A stretch of DNA of 64,000 nt from Leptospiraceae bacterium (GCA_025059995.1 JANXCF010000001.1:310001-374000), one strand, 5' to 3'; positions 27,191 to 35,449 are shown, counted from the first letter of the stretch. Translations and numbers: made by a program. The notes: generated by a model not told the origin, from the sequence alone.

Positions 27191-28501
27191 TTAACGAAAA
27201 GATTCTAAAGACTTCTGCAAGAGATTCAAACCTTCATTGGCTAACTCAAGATCAATATTCAGAGGAGGAAGAATGCGAATGACGTTCTCGGCGGTGCAAT
27301 TCACGATAAGTCCATTCTCAAGACACTTCATTACTACGTCACGACATGGGCGATTCAATTCAATACCAAACATCAATCCCACACCCCGAATTTCTTTGAT
27401 AAAGTCAAACTGGCTTTTTAAGATATAAAGCCTTTTAAAGAAGTATTCAGAAAGTCCCCTCACATTGTCTAAAATATCCGTTGTGAGAAATATTTTTATC
27501 GTTTCGAAGGCTACTCGACAAGCTAAATGATTTCCACCAAATGTAGAACCATGAATACCCGGCACAAATACATCTGCAAATTCTTCTTTTACGATCATTG
27601 CACCAATTGGAAAGCCATTTCCTAATCCTTTCGCAAGGGTAATGACGTCTGGCTCAATATCATAATATTGAAATGCGAATAAATGCCCTGTTCTTCCTAT
27701 CCCACATTGGATTTCATCAAAAATTAGTAAAGATTTTGTTTCTTTTGTTAGTTCTCTTGCTCTTTGCAAAAAATTCTTTGATAATGGGTAGATACCAGCT
27801 TCCCCTTGGATGGGTTCAAGAAAAATTCCACAAATATCATCTTGATGTTCTTCGAAGACTCTTTCAAGTATTTCTATATTTGGTGGAATGATTTTGACAT
27901 TAGGAAGTAAACTTCCCAATCCTTTTCTTACTTTTTCATTTCCTGTGATGGATAGAGCTCCAAAGGTTCTACCATGAAAACTTCTTTCTAAAGAAACAAG
28001 AATTTCAGCTCCATTTTTTTGTTTTTGTCCGTAAAGCCTTGCAAACTTGATGGCTGCTTCATTTGCTTCAGTTCCTGAATTACAAAAAAAGACCTTTCCG
28101 GGAAAGCTATTTTCCACTAAAACTTCGGCAAGGAGGGCTTGTTCTTCTGAATAAAATAAGTTTGATGAATGGATAATACGGTTGCTTTGTTCTTCAATGG
28201 CTTGAAGGATGCTTGATTCTGCATGTCCCAAATTTGTTACTGAAATTCCACTAAGAAAGTCGATATATTGCTTGTTGTTTGAGTCGTATACGTAAGCACC
28301 TTGCCCATAGTAGAACGCTACTGGAAATCGCTGATATGTGTTTAAAATGTATTTTTCTGTTTTGGCTTTGATTTCTTCGAAGGAGAGAGGAAGTCGAAAA
28401 GTTTCTTGATATTCATGATCAGAAATATCCTCTGAAGTTGTTCTTTGAGAAGTATGTGTGAGAAATTCAAAATCTTCTTCATGCATAATTATGAATTTCA
28501 T
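27191..28501 (-). CDS. argD: Acetylornithine aminotransferase (class III PLP enzyme)
   Basis: PLP-dependent class III aminotransferase, most like acetylornithine/succinyldiaminopimelate aminotransferases. FFCNSGTEANEAAIKFAR binds PLP phosphate, LLIFDEIQCGIGRTG holds the Asp for the ring nitrogen, and the catalytic Lys is in ITLAKGLGNGFPIGAM (about residue 290); HGSTFGGNHLACR follows. The 436 residues include an unusual N-terminal extension of about 40 residues before the family's usual start; ATG 28486 would remove only five of these. ArgF at 61.2 kb supports arginine synthesis, but class III enzymes are hard to separate (ornithine, 4-aminobutyrate), so substrate is moderately sure. Confidence 0.82.
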   Translation of the reverse strand: MKFIIMHEEDFEFLTHTSQRTTSEDISDHEYQETFRLPLSFEEIKAKTEKYILNTYQRFPVAFYYGQGAYVYDSNNKQYIDFLSGISVTNLGHAESSILQAIEEQSNRIIHSSNLFYSEEQALLAEVLVENSFPGKVFFCNSGTEANEAAIKFARLYGQKQKNGAEILVSLERSFHGRTFGALSITGNEKVRKGLGSLLPNVKIIPPNIEILERVFEEHQDDICGIFLEPIQGEAGIYPLSKNFLQRARELTKETKSLLIFDEIQCGIGRTGHLFAFQYYDIEPDVITLAKGLGNGFPIGAMIVKEEFADVFVPGIHGSTFGGNHLACRVAFETIKIFLTTDILDNVRGLSEYFFKRLYILKSQFDFIKEIRGVGLMFGIELNRPCRDVVMKCLENGLIVNCTAENVIRILPPLNIDLELANEGLNLLQKSLESFR

Positions 28502-28584
28502 AATATTTTCGAATTCAATTGAAAATCAAGAATTTTAGCATAAAAAAAAATAGAAAAAAATAAAAAACCATATAAAGTGGTAGT

Positions 28585-30144
28585 ATGCCATATAGAATTC
28601 AGAAGTTCGTTTTTGAGAAATCTAATATAAGTTTGGATTGGGAAAATCAGGCGAAAGAGTGGGACTATTTCGTTGTGCCTGTTTTTGAAAAGCCGAAATC
28701 TGAGTCAAACGATAAAAGCGAAATTTTCTCATCTTCTTTTTTAGAAAAATTAAATGGAATTTACAAAATCTTTGAAGTATTTTCTAAAGAAGAGTTTCAA
28801 GGAAAATATGGAAGTAGCTTTTTGTTTCCTTCCGCCAAAGAAACTTCGATTTTGTTTGTAGGTCTTGGAACTATAAAAGAAATTTTATACAATCCTGAGC
28901 ACAAAATATCTCGTGCTATATTGAAAGCTCTACAAACCATCAAAAAAAAGAAAATTTCAAAAATGGGTTTTGATTTTGAATCAATAAAAGAATTTTATAA
29001 AACTTTTGAAATATCTTTTCATTTAAGATCACTATTGACAAACATTTTGATTGCTTTTGAAGAATACACTTATCACAGCTTAGAAGCAAAAGAAATTTCA
29101 AAAGAAATAGAGGAATTAAAAATTTTTCTGGATGAAGATATACCCGAAGAAATTCAAAGATTTAGCTTATCTGTTTTACGAGCGAGGGCAAATACGAAAG
29201 ATTTAGTGAATATGCCATCGAATACCAAAACTACCCTCACTTTAGTAGAAAAAGCGAAAAGTCTAAACAACCATCAACTCAAGATCGATATCATAGACGA
29301 CGTGGAATGGATCAAAACTAATATGCCATGTTTTTACATGGTGGCAAAAGGCTCTCTTGCTTCTGATCCTCCCAAATGGATTAGGGTGGAATATACTCCA
29401 AAAACAGAGATCAAACACAGGATTGCTCTTCTCGGTAAAAGCATCATTTTCGACACAGGAGGATACCAAGTCAAGCCTGATAATTACATGAACACAATGA
29501 AAGCGGATATGACGGGTGGAGCTTCTGTTTTATCTATCATCGAAGAGGTCGCAAATTTGCAGATACCTTACTTGAAAATCACGGCTTATTGTCCTGTGAC
29601 GGCTAATAAAATTGATTCAGATGCTATGCTTCCAGACTCAATTGTAACTTCCCATAGTGGAAAAAGAGTGGAAATCCGTCATACCGATGCCGAAGGAAGA
29701 TTAACGCTGATTGATGCCATAAGCATTGCTGAAAAAGAAGAAAATGATATTTTTATCATCATTGCTACTTTGACCGGATCTGCTGCAAGAGCTGTGGGAC
29801 CACGCATTGCTTTAATGTCCACTCGCAGAGATAAACGAAAGGATTTTGAACAAGCTCTCGAAGAGATTGGAGAACCCTATCAAAGTTTAGAAATTGAAGA
29901 TGATGATTATGAAGACATCAAAAGTAAATTGGATGGTGCAGATATCAATAACATCGGAAACGAAAAATATCGAGGAGCTCAAACTGCGGCATCTTTTATA
30001 TTTAGTGGATTATCATCACGAGAGAAAGTTTGTTTTCACTTAGACATAGCTGGTGGTGATGTGGACAAGGAAGAGAAAGCCACAGGAATAGCCATCAAAG
30101 GAGTTTTAAATTACTTATGGAACTTGGCACAATCATCACACTAA
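28585..30144 (+). CDS. pepA: Leucyl aminopeptidase (M17 family)
   Basis: Dizinc/dimanganese aminopeptidase. The C-terminal catalytic domain is intact: GKSIIFDTGGYQVKP (metal-ligand Lys and Asp), NTMKADMTGGAS (Asp ligand), and HTDAEGRL in place of the usual NTDAEGRL, which keeps the Asp, Glu and Arg. The N-terminal domain is divergent, and one position is Gly-Gly-Ala instead of the usual Gly-Ala-Ala. At 519 residues it is standard. It is divergent from argD with a short AT-rich gap and is followed by an alpha/beta hydrolase gene. Confidence 0.9.
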   Translation: MPYRIQKFVFEKSNISLDWENQAKEWDYFVVPVFEKPKSESNDKSEIFSSSFLEKLNGIYKIFEVFSKEEFQGKYGSSFLFPSAKETSILFVGLGTIKEILYNPEHKISRAILKALQTIKKKKISKMGFDFESIKEFYKTFEISFHLRSLLTNILIAFEEYTYHSLEAKEISKEIEELKIFLDEDIPEEIQRFSLSVLRARANTKDLVNMPSNTKTTLTLVEKAKSLNNHQLKIDIIDDVEWIKTNMPCFYMVAKGSLASDPPKWIRVEYTPKTEIKHRIALLGKSIIFDTGGYQVKPDNYMNTMKADMTGGASVLSIIEEVANLQIPYLKITAYCPVTANKIDSDAMLPDSIVTSHSGKRVEIRHTDAEGRLTLIDAISIAEKEENDIFIIIATLTGSAARAVGPRIALMSTRRDKRKDFEQALEEIGEPYQSLEIEDDDYEDIKSKLDGADINNIGNEKYRGAQTAASFIFSGLSSREKVCFHLDIAGGDVDKEEKATGIAIKGVLNYLWNLAQSSH

Positions 30145-30224
30145 AAAAGAAAAATACGAATTCTTTATGAGATTGTAAATCAAAAGATATTGAATAAGAT
30201 AGAAAAAGTATTCGTATAGGAACT

Positions 30225-31220
30225 ATGATTCGAACTCTTGAATATATAAACAAATCAATAAAACCCATTAGTAAATTCAAAATCCATAATTTCCAAAAGA
30301 TAACGATAAACGAAAAACCTTGCTATAAGTTTAGCCCTATCGAAAATCACAAAAAAGAAAAAATCTTGGTTGTTATTCCAGGGATGACTGTAAGAGGAAT
30401 TGATGATCCAAGACTACTTAAGCAATGTGAGATTTTTCGACAATTGGGGTTTATCACGTATCTTCCTTATTACCCTGAAATCCACAAACTCGAAATCCAA
30501 CCAGAAAGTATAGACAATATCGTAAAAGATTTGAAAACCATTATTCAAATCCATCATGAAGAAAAAATCTATCTTATGTCGGTATCATTTTCAGGGGCTT
30601 TGACTTTGATAGCTTCTTCCCATTCAGAAATACGAGACTATATTAACTCAATTTTTCTGATAGGTTCTTTTGCTCATTTTCGAACAACTGCCAGTTTTTT
30701 AATTTTAAATAAAGATGTTGATCCTTATGGATATTTCATCATACTGAAAAACCTTTTGCCCTACATAAAAGAATACAACTATCCCGAACTCGTAGAAGCA
30801 TTCTATATCGCAGCCATTGATGATGCTTTGAAGACCAAACCCCCAAAACTTGAAGAACACTTAGAGAAGTATCCTCATATCAGAGAAACTTTTGAGAAAT
30901 TAATGAATGATGATGAAGAAAGAAAAAAGATTTTTGATTCTGCCATGAATCACCCAGAAGTGAAAAACATTAACGTAAAGTTCGATGTTCTTCCTTATAT
31001 TCGATTTATCAAAGCAAAGATTTCTATTCTTCATGGCAAAAATGACTCTGTAATTCCTCCTGAAGAGTCTATTATGATTTATAAAGAATGTCAGAAATAC
31101 AATATTCCATCAAGAATTACTGTTACTTCTTTGTTGGATCACGGGAATGTGAGGCTAAATTTAAATGTAATAGCCGAATTTTTTTCATTAATACATACTT
31201 TGAATTTTTTTTTGGAATAG
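30225..31220 (+). CDS. Alpha/beta hydrolase with unusual nucleophile elbow
   Basis: 331 residues of the alpha/beta hydrolase fold, cytoplasmic. LVVIPGMTVRG gives the oxyanion strand; the elbow is IYLMSVSFSGAL, so the usual GxSxG reads S-x-S-x-S-G, with Ser as the nucleophile. The charge relay is plausible: Asp in ILHGKNDSVIPPEE and His in LLDHGNVRL near the C-terminus. Substrate unknown. It lies 80 bases after pepA on the same strand and may be co-transcribed, but also precedes the redox/peptide locus by 90 bases. Confidence 0.75.
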   Translation: MIRTLEYINKSIKPISKFKIHNFQKITINEKPCYKFSPIENHKKEKILVVIPGMTVRGIDDPRLLKQCEIFRQLGFITYLPYYPEIHKLEIQPESIDNIVKDLKTIIQIHHEEKIYLMSVSFSGALTLIASSHSEIRDYINSIFLIGSFAHFRTTASFLILNKDVDPYGYFIILKNLLPYIKEYNYPELVEAFYIAAIDDALKTKPPKLEEHLEKYPHIRETFEKLMNDDEERKKIFDSAMNHPEVKNINVKFDVLPYIRFIKAKISILHGKNDSVIPPEESIMIYKECQKYNIPSRITVTSLLDHGNVRLNLNVIAEFFSLIHTLNFFLE

Positions 31221-31293
31221 CAAGTGTTTTTTCAAAGCCTCCTGTGATCCTAACGATATATCAACGAAAAACAAAATTTAGATTAAAATAAAA

Positions 31294-31322
31294 TTGACAA
31301 AACAATCGTATTGTTTTTTAAA
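31294..31322 (+). promoter_or_regulatory. Promoter with palindromic operator before the DeoR-NosL regulator
   Basis: TTGACA (-35) at 31294-31299, 17 bases, then TTTAAA (-10-like) at 31317-31322. Between the two lies a perfect inverted repeat AAAACAAT-CGT-ATTGTTTT at 31299-31317. Its position over the spacer is that of a repressor operator, and the first gene downstream encodes an HTH protein, so autoregulation is the simplest reading. No second copy was seen by eye at the neighbouring promoters. Confidence 0.55.
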
Positions 31323-31331
31323 ATCAAAGAT

Positions 31332-31940
31332 ATGAACAAAGAAAAAGAAAATCGAAAGGCTTCTATTTTAGAAATCTTGAAGGAGAAAAAGGTCACAACA
31401 GCCAAAGACTTAAGCAAGATGTTGAATGTATCCGAAATGACCATCTATCGAGATATAAGGGAGCTTTCAAATGAAGGTTTCATTGATAAAAAACACGGAA
31501 GCATTAAGATACAAGAAAAAGAGAACAAACAAAAAATCGAAGATCAAAATCAAAATAAGCAATGTCCTATATGTTTCAAGAATATCAATCCTCAAACTTC
31601 ATACAAAATATTACTTGATACTTCTGAAATCGTTGAGGCTTGTTGTGAGCATTGCGGGTTAATCTTGCATCAAAAATATGAACAAAAAAATGTCGCAGCA
31701 ATTTGCTATGATTTCATTAAGCGACAACCCATCAATTCTTACGAGGCGAATTTTGTTGTGGATTCTCTTGCTGTGCCTTGTTGCAGTCCCAGTGTGATTG
31801 CTTTTAACAATAAAGAAGATGCAGAAAGATTTACGAAAGGTTTTGGAGGAAAAGTTTTAAATTTTGTCGATGCATATAATGAATTAAAAAATAGGTCATC
31901 GAAAAATCTACATTCTTGTTGTCATCCAGTCCGACATTAA
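31332..31940 (+). CDS. DeoR-type HTH regulator fused to a cysteine-rich NosL-like domain
   Basis: 202 residues from ATG 31332 (a TTG at 31311 lies inside the operator and is unlikely). Residues 8-58 are a DeoR-type winged HTH (ILEILKEKKVTTAKDLSKML, SEMTIYRDIRELSNEGFI). A charged linker leads to a NosL-like domain (about 75-190): CPICFKNI, ACCEHCGLIL, FVVDSLAVPCCSPSVIAF and the DAERFTKGFGGKVLNFVDAYNEL ending typical of NosL. Three vicinal Cys pairs (ACCEHC, PCCSP, SCCHP) suggest a thiol, copper or As/Hg-type ligand sensed directly. It opens the redox/peptide locus at 31.3-37 kb. The domain fusion is seen; the effector is inference. Confidence 0.75.
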   Translation: MNKEKENRKASILEILKEKKVTTAKDLSKMLNVSEMTIYRDIRELSNEGFIDKKHGSIKIQEKENKQKIEDQNQNKQCPICFKNINPQTSYKILLDTSEIVEACCEHCGLILHQKYEQKNVAAICYDFIKRQPINSYEANFVVDSLAVPCCSPSVIAFNNKEDAERFTKGFGGKVLNFVDAYNELKNRSSKNLHSCCHPVRH

Positions 31941-32056
31941 AGTAGAAATTAAAGTTTAACTCTTTGATAGGATAGGTTCTTTTAGGAATCTTAAACTTAA
32001 ACTAAATACATAAATTTTAACTTCACTTATTTTGTGTAAAACAATTCTTATGACTT

Positions 32057-32500
32057 TTATTTGGTTTGCATAAATTCTTTGGGATTAGGTTTTACTCCTG
32101 TTTTCTTGTATCGAATATAATCTGATATGATTCTTTTGTGATCGAAAACGAACTCTATGTTCAAAAGTTCATGGATAGGAACTAAGAAAGCTTTCTTTGC
32201 ATCATCGGCTCCCTTGGGTTCTCCTTCAGCTCTGGCTATAAAAACAGAACTGATCGTGTGAAATCTATGATCACGTTTGGGATCGGAATAAGTATATAAA
32301 AAATCATACAACTCAACATCCAACGAAGTTTCTTCTTTGGCTTCTCGTATGGCGGCTTCTTCGAGACTTTCCCACAAATCCACAAAACCACCAGGAAGAG
32401 CAATACCAACAGGAGGATATTTTCTTTCAATCAAGACAATCGAATCACCAATTTCAATAATAATGTCCACACTCGAGAAAGGCGTTTTGATTTCCATCAT
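32057..32500 (-). CDS. Nudix hydrolase
   Basis: 147 residues with the Nudix box [23 protein letters not shown], matching GX5EX7REUXEEXGU except for Ser at the last Gly. [21 protein letters not shown] and the [15 protein letters not shown] strand are similar to ADP-ribose or general NDP-X pyrophosphatases, but substrate cannot be told from sequence. Two tandem ATG codons open the gene, and either may serve. It stands between the regulator and the C_GCxxG_C_C gene but on the opposite strand to the regulator, so its link to that locus is only positional. Confidence 0.88.
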   Translation of the reverse strand: MMEIKTPFSSVDIIIEIGDSIVLIERKYPPVGIALPGGFVDLWESLEEAAIREAKEETSLDVELYDFLYTYSDPKRDHRFHTISSVFIARAEGEPKGADDAKKAFLVPIHELLNIEFVFDHKRIISDYIRYKKTGVKPNPKEFMQTK

Positions 32501-32642
32501 TAGAACATTTTATTGAAAAATATAACGTCAACTTAAAAGTAAAACTAATGTGAAATGTAGAATAAAAAACAAAAGATAGATAAAAAAATTAACGAAAAGA
32601 AAATAGTTTAATGATTTTATAAATTTATTTAATTAATTGAAT

Positions 32643-33146
32643 TTAATTTTTTTGATTTTCTTTTAGTTTTTTTGCGAATTCTAAGGCATATTTAGTTGAA
32701 AAGGCAATATATACACCACAAGTATGCAAGTCGAAGTCCTTATCGAATGGAACATCACAATCATGTCCACTTAAGTGCTTGCAGAGAGTTCCCTTGAAAG
32801 TTTGCTCGAAGTTGTCGTAGAATTTTTGGGCGAATTCTCGAATTTCTTTTTTGTTGTATCCTTTTTCGGCTGCGTATTTACTTATGAAGCTAATACCACT
32901 TAAAAGAGCTCCACAGGTTTCTCCTTTTCCAGCAATCCCTTTCCCAAAACCACTTACAAAGGCTTTGTATTGTAATGAAGGAACTTGATCGAATTCTGCA
33001 ATCGATGAGGCAATGGCTTCGGAACAATTATCTGAACCATAAACGAAATTATCAGAGGCTTTTTGAACAAAATCTTTTATGTCATCTTCAGAGGAATTAA
33101 CAATCTCTTCAATCATATCTTTGGGAGTTAATTTTGTTTTTTCCAT
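32643..33146 (-). CDS. C_GCxxG_C_C family probable redox protein
   Basis: 167 residues from ATG 33146 (a TTG at 33182 would extend it by 12 residues). The pattern that names the family is present: NCSEAIASSIAEF, then GFGKGIAGKGETCGALLSG, then GTLCKHLSGHDCDVPF and HTCGVYIAFS. Family members are small predicted redox or metal proteins often encoded near selenium, sulphur or methyltransferase genes. It is divergent from the thioredoxin-reductase fusion at 33316 and shares the 133-base control region with it, which supports a joint thiol-redox function. Confidence 0.82.
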   Translation of the reverse strand: MEKTKLTPKDMIEEIVNSSEDDIKDFVQKASDNFVYGSDNCSEAIASSIAEFDQVPSLQYKAFVSGFGKGIAGKGETCGALLSGISFISKYAAEKGYNKKEIREFAQKFYDNFEQTFKGTLCKHLSGHDCDVPFDKDFDLHTCGVYIAFSTKYALEFAKKLKENQKN

Positions 33147-33269
33147 AGTTGCCAAAAAATTAAGAAATGTTTTTTTCGTCAAATAGATTATACACGTATT
33201 ATGTATTTGTAGTCAGTGAATTAATTTTTTGTTGCCAAAGACAAACTTAAATATTTTATGGTAATTACA

Positions 33270-33290
33270 TTATACCTGTATGGGGTATAA
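33270..33290. promoter_or_regulatory. Inverted repeat upstream of the Trx-TrxR fusion, CsoR/CstR-like
   Basis: TTATACC, seven bases, GGTATAA: a perfect 7-bp inverted repeat 26 bases before the fusion gene. The inner part (ATACC...GGGGTAT) resembles operators of the CsoR family, whose members sense copper, nickel or persulfide. No CsoR-type gene is in the window. A divergent promoter for the C_GCxxG_C_C gene shares this gap. The repeat is certain; the regulator is a guess. Confidence 0.4.
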
Positions 33291-33315
33291 GCATCCTATC
33301 GATTAGGAGGAAGTT

Positions 33316-34659
33316 ATGGGTAAAAACGTGATTGAAATCCAAGCACAAGATTATGAAAAATACGTGCTACAATCAGACAAACCCGTGATTTTGGATTTTT
33401 ATTCCGATGAATGTGTTCCTTGCGAAGCGTTAGCACCGAAATATGAAGAACTATCAGAAATTTTTGGTGATAAGATTGTGTTTCTCAAGATGTGGAGGCA
33501 AAAAAATCGTGAACTTGCTTTGAGTTTAGGTGTAAGGTCAAGCCCAACTTTGATTTTTTATCAACCTCGCGGAAAGGAAGTAGGGAAAAGACTCACAGGC
33601 GGAATTAAGAAAAAAGAAATCATCGAACAAATCTCAAATCTGATTGGAGAAGAAGAAGTCAAAAAGAGACTTTCTCAAAAACCAAAGAAAAGGCGTGATG
33701 TAGATGTGATTGTCTTGGGTGGTGGTCCAACAGGATTAACAGCAGGTCTTTATCTGGCTCAGGCGAAATTGGATACGATTATAATAGATCAAGATTTGCC
33801 AGGTGGTCAAGTCAAAATTACTCACATGATCTCGAATTTCCCGGGGACAGGTGGTCCTATCTCTGGCTGGGAGTTGGGAGAAAGAATGCAAAAACAGGTT
33901 CGAGAAGCTGGTGCCGAAATCATTAGTGCCGTTGATGTGACAAAAGTAAAATTACAACCAAGAGATCACGTTGTTTGGATTGATGATGATTTAGAAATCC
34001 ACGGAAAAGCAATCATATTAGCGATGGGATCAGAACCCAGAAAACTAAAAGTTCCCGGCGAAGAAGAATACAAAGGACATGGAATCTCTTATTGTGCTAC
34101 TTGTGATGGTAAATATTACGAAGGAAAAGAAGTAGTGGTCGTTGGGGGTGGTAACTCAGCTGTAGAAGAGTCTCTGTTCTTGACGAAGTTTGTAAATAAA
34201 GTAACAATTGTTCATCAGTTTGATCATCTACAAGCCAATAAAACTGCTCAAGAACAAGCCTTTCAAAATCCCAAAATTCACTTTGTATGGAATAGCGAAC
34301 CGAGAGCCTTCGAGAAACTCCCTGATGGTCGGATGAAGGTGACTATTGAAAATGTAAAAACCAAAGAATACTCTGATATAATCACTGATGGAGTCTTCAT
34401 CTTCGTTGGGTATGTACCTAATTTGTCCATTATCGAAGAGGATTTGGCTAAAGACAAGTGGGGTTATCTAATCACAGATGAAGATATGAGAACAAGCATT
34501 GAAGGAGTGTTCGCAGCTGGGGATTTGCGTTCCAAAAAATATCGACAAGTAACAATCTCTGTTGGTGAAGGAACCATTGCAGCGATGAGTTGCGAAAGAT
34601 ACATTGCAGAATTAAATCATGAATTAAAGAAAGAAAAAGATTTAGTATTAACGAAATAA
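33316..34659 (+). CDS. Thioredoxin-thioredoxin reductase fusion with altered cofactor site
   Basis: 447 residues in one frame. Residues 1-110 are a thioredoxin domain with CVPC (Cys33, Cys36) in place of CGPC and a cis-Pro in SSPTLI. Residues 120-447 are a low-molecular-weight thioredoxin reductase: FAD motif VIVLGGGPTGLTAG, redox CATC (Cys260, Cys263), nucleotide motif VVGGGNSAVEE and the closing GVFAAGDLR. The NADPH-selective HRRxxxRA segment reads HQFDHLQA, so the three arginines that hold the 2'-phosphate are missing. NADH or another donor is thus likely. AGGAGG precedes the ATG. Known Trx-TrxR fusions such as that of Mycobacterium leprae have the opposite domain order. Confidence 0.9.
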   Translation: MGKNVIEIQAQDYEKYVLQSDKPVILDFYSDECVPCEALAPKYEELSEIFGDKIVFLKMWRQKNRELALSLGVRSSPTLIFYQPRGKEVGKRLTGGIKKKEIIEQISNLIGEEEVKKRLSQKPKKRRDVDVIVLGGGPTGLTAGLYLAQAKLDTIIIDQDLPGGQVKITHMISNFPGTGGPISGWELGERMQKQVREAGAEIISAVDVTKVKLQPRDHVVWIDDDLEIHGKAIILAMGSEPRKLKVPGEEEYKGHGISYCATCDGKYYEGKEVVVVGGGNSAVEESLFLTKFVNKVTIVHQFDHLQANKTAQEQAFQNPKIHFVWNSEPRAFEKLPDGRMKVTIENVKTKEYSDIITDGVFIFVGYVPNLSIIEEDLAKDKWGYLITDEDMRTSIEGVFAAGDLRSKKYRQVTISVGEGTIAAMSCERYIAELNHELKKEKDLVLTK

Positions 34660-34680
34660 AAAATTTTTGGTTCCCTGAAG

Positions 34681-35322
34681 ATGGAATTGTTGTTTTTAGA
34701 TTCCATAAAAGTTCGATATGCACAAGAGGCAGATGCTGCATGCTGCCTTTCTTGTGGCTCTCCCATTGAATATTCTTTTTTGAAGCCTGGAGAAGTCTTG
34801 GTTGATTTGGGTTCGGGCAGAGGAACAGACGTAATTAAAGCAACTAAATATATAGGTTCCTCTGGAAAAGCAATTGGGATTGATGCAACCCCAGAGATGA
34901 TATCAGTGGCAAAAAGAAATGCCGAAAAGCTACGCTTAAAAAATGTAGATTTCCTTCTAGGTGAGATTGAGAACATACCTCTCGGTGATGAAGTTGCAGA
35001 TGTGGTGATTTCTAATTGTGTTATTAATCACGCAAAGGACAAAGCGAAGGTTTATCAAGAAATTTATCGTATCCTCAAACCCAATGGTAGATTTGTGATT
35101 TCTGATATTATAGCCGAGAAGGAATTACCAGAGGAAGTCAAAAATGATCCAGAATCTTGGGCACAATGTTATGGTGGAGCCATCACAAAAGAAGAGTATT
35201 TTCTTGCTATAGCAAAGGCAAACTTCAAGGAAATTGAAATCTTAGAAGAAAGTGCACCATACGAGAAAGGGAAAGAACGAGTCCTCATAAGAAGTATCAC
35301 AATTCGGGGATACAAAAAATAG
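34681..35322 (+). CDS. ArsM-like SAM-dependent methyltransferase
   Basis: 213 residues of the arsenite/metalloid methyltransferase group. The SAM site VLVDLGSGRGTD, GIDATPEMISVAKRNA and the VISNCVINHAKDK segment match ArsM closely. Of the Cys used by ArsM, Cys163 (AQCYGGA) and the Cys113 region are kept; near the N-terminus is CCLSCG (Cys21, 22, 25). The N-terminal region before the core is shorter than in classical ArsM. The gene lies between the Trx fusion (reductant) and a peptide gene, so it may methylate a metalloid, or the peptide itself. There is no arsR, arsC or arsB pump nearby. Its stop lies inside the next gene's Shine-Dalgarno. Confidence 0.78.
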   Translation: MELLFLDSIKVRYAQEADAACCLSCGSPIEYSFLKPGEVLVDLGSGRGTDVIKATKYIGSSGKAIGIDATPEMISVAKRNAEKLRLKNVDFLLGEIENIPLGDEVADVVISNCVINHAKDKAKVYQEIYRILKPNGRFVISDIIAEKELPEEVKNDPESWAQCYGGAITKEEYFLAIAKANFKEIEILEESAPYEKGKERVLIRSITIRGYKK

Positions 35323-35332
35323 GAGGTAAAAA

Positions 35333-35449
35333 ATGACAAAAACAAAAGGAATTCGCCCAATTTCCAGACCAAAACCAGTAGAAAAGTTGGTAAAAGTAGC
35401 TCAGTGCTGCTCCAAACAATCTAAAATTATCTCTGGTTGTCACGATTAA
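35333..35449 (+). CDS. 38-residue Cys-containing peptide, candidate radical-SAM substrate
   Basis: A short gene not in standard-length ORF calls. AGGAGGT at 35321-35327, a perfect anti-16S match, stands five bases before ATG 35333, and an intrinsic terminator follows the stop directly, so the gene is well supported. The peptide has a basic, Pro-rich first half (KGIRPISRPKPVEKL), like a leader, and a second half with a vicinal Cys pair and a third Cys (AQCCSKQSKIISGCHD), like a core. There is no signal peptide. It lies between an ArsM-like methyltransferase and a radical SAM/SPASM enzyme. I know no family with this sequence; RiPP precursor or metalloid-binding peptide is inferred from context. 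Confidence 0.75.
   Translation: MTKTKGIRPISRPKPVEKLVKVAQCCSKQSKIISGCHD

Noticed and set aside
30154-30217. ATACGAAT/ATTCGTAT inverted repeat between pepA and the alpha/beta hydrolase
   Set aside because: Arms are 48 bases apart with no T-run, so no terminator or clear operator; chance in an AT-rich sequence is likely.
32057-32500. The Nudix hydrolase as part of the peptide-modification locus
   Set aside because: It lies on the opposite strand to the regulator, with its own gap, and has no sequence link to the thiol genes.
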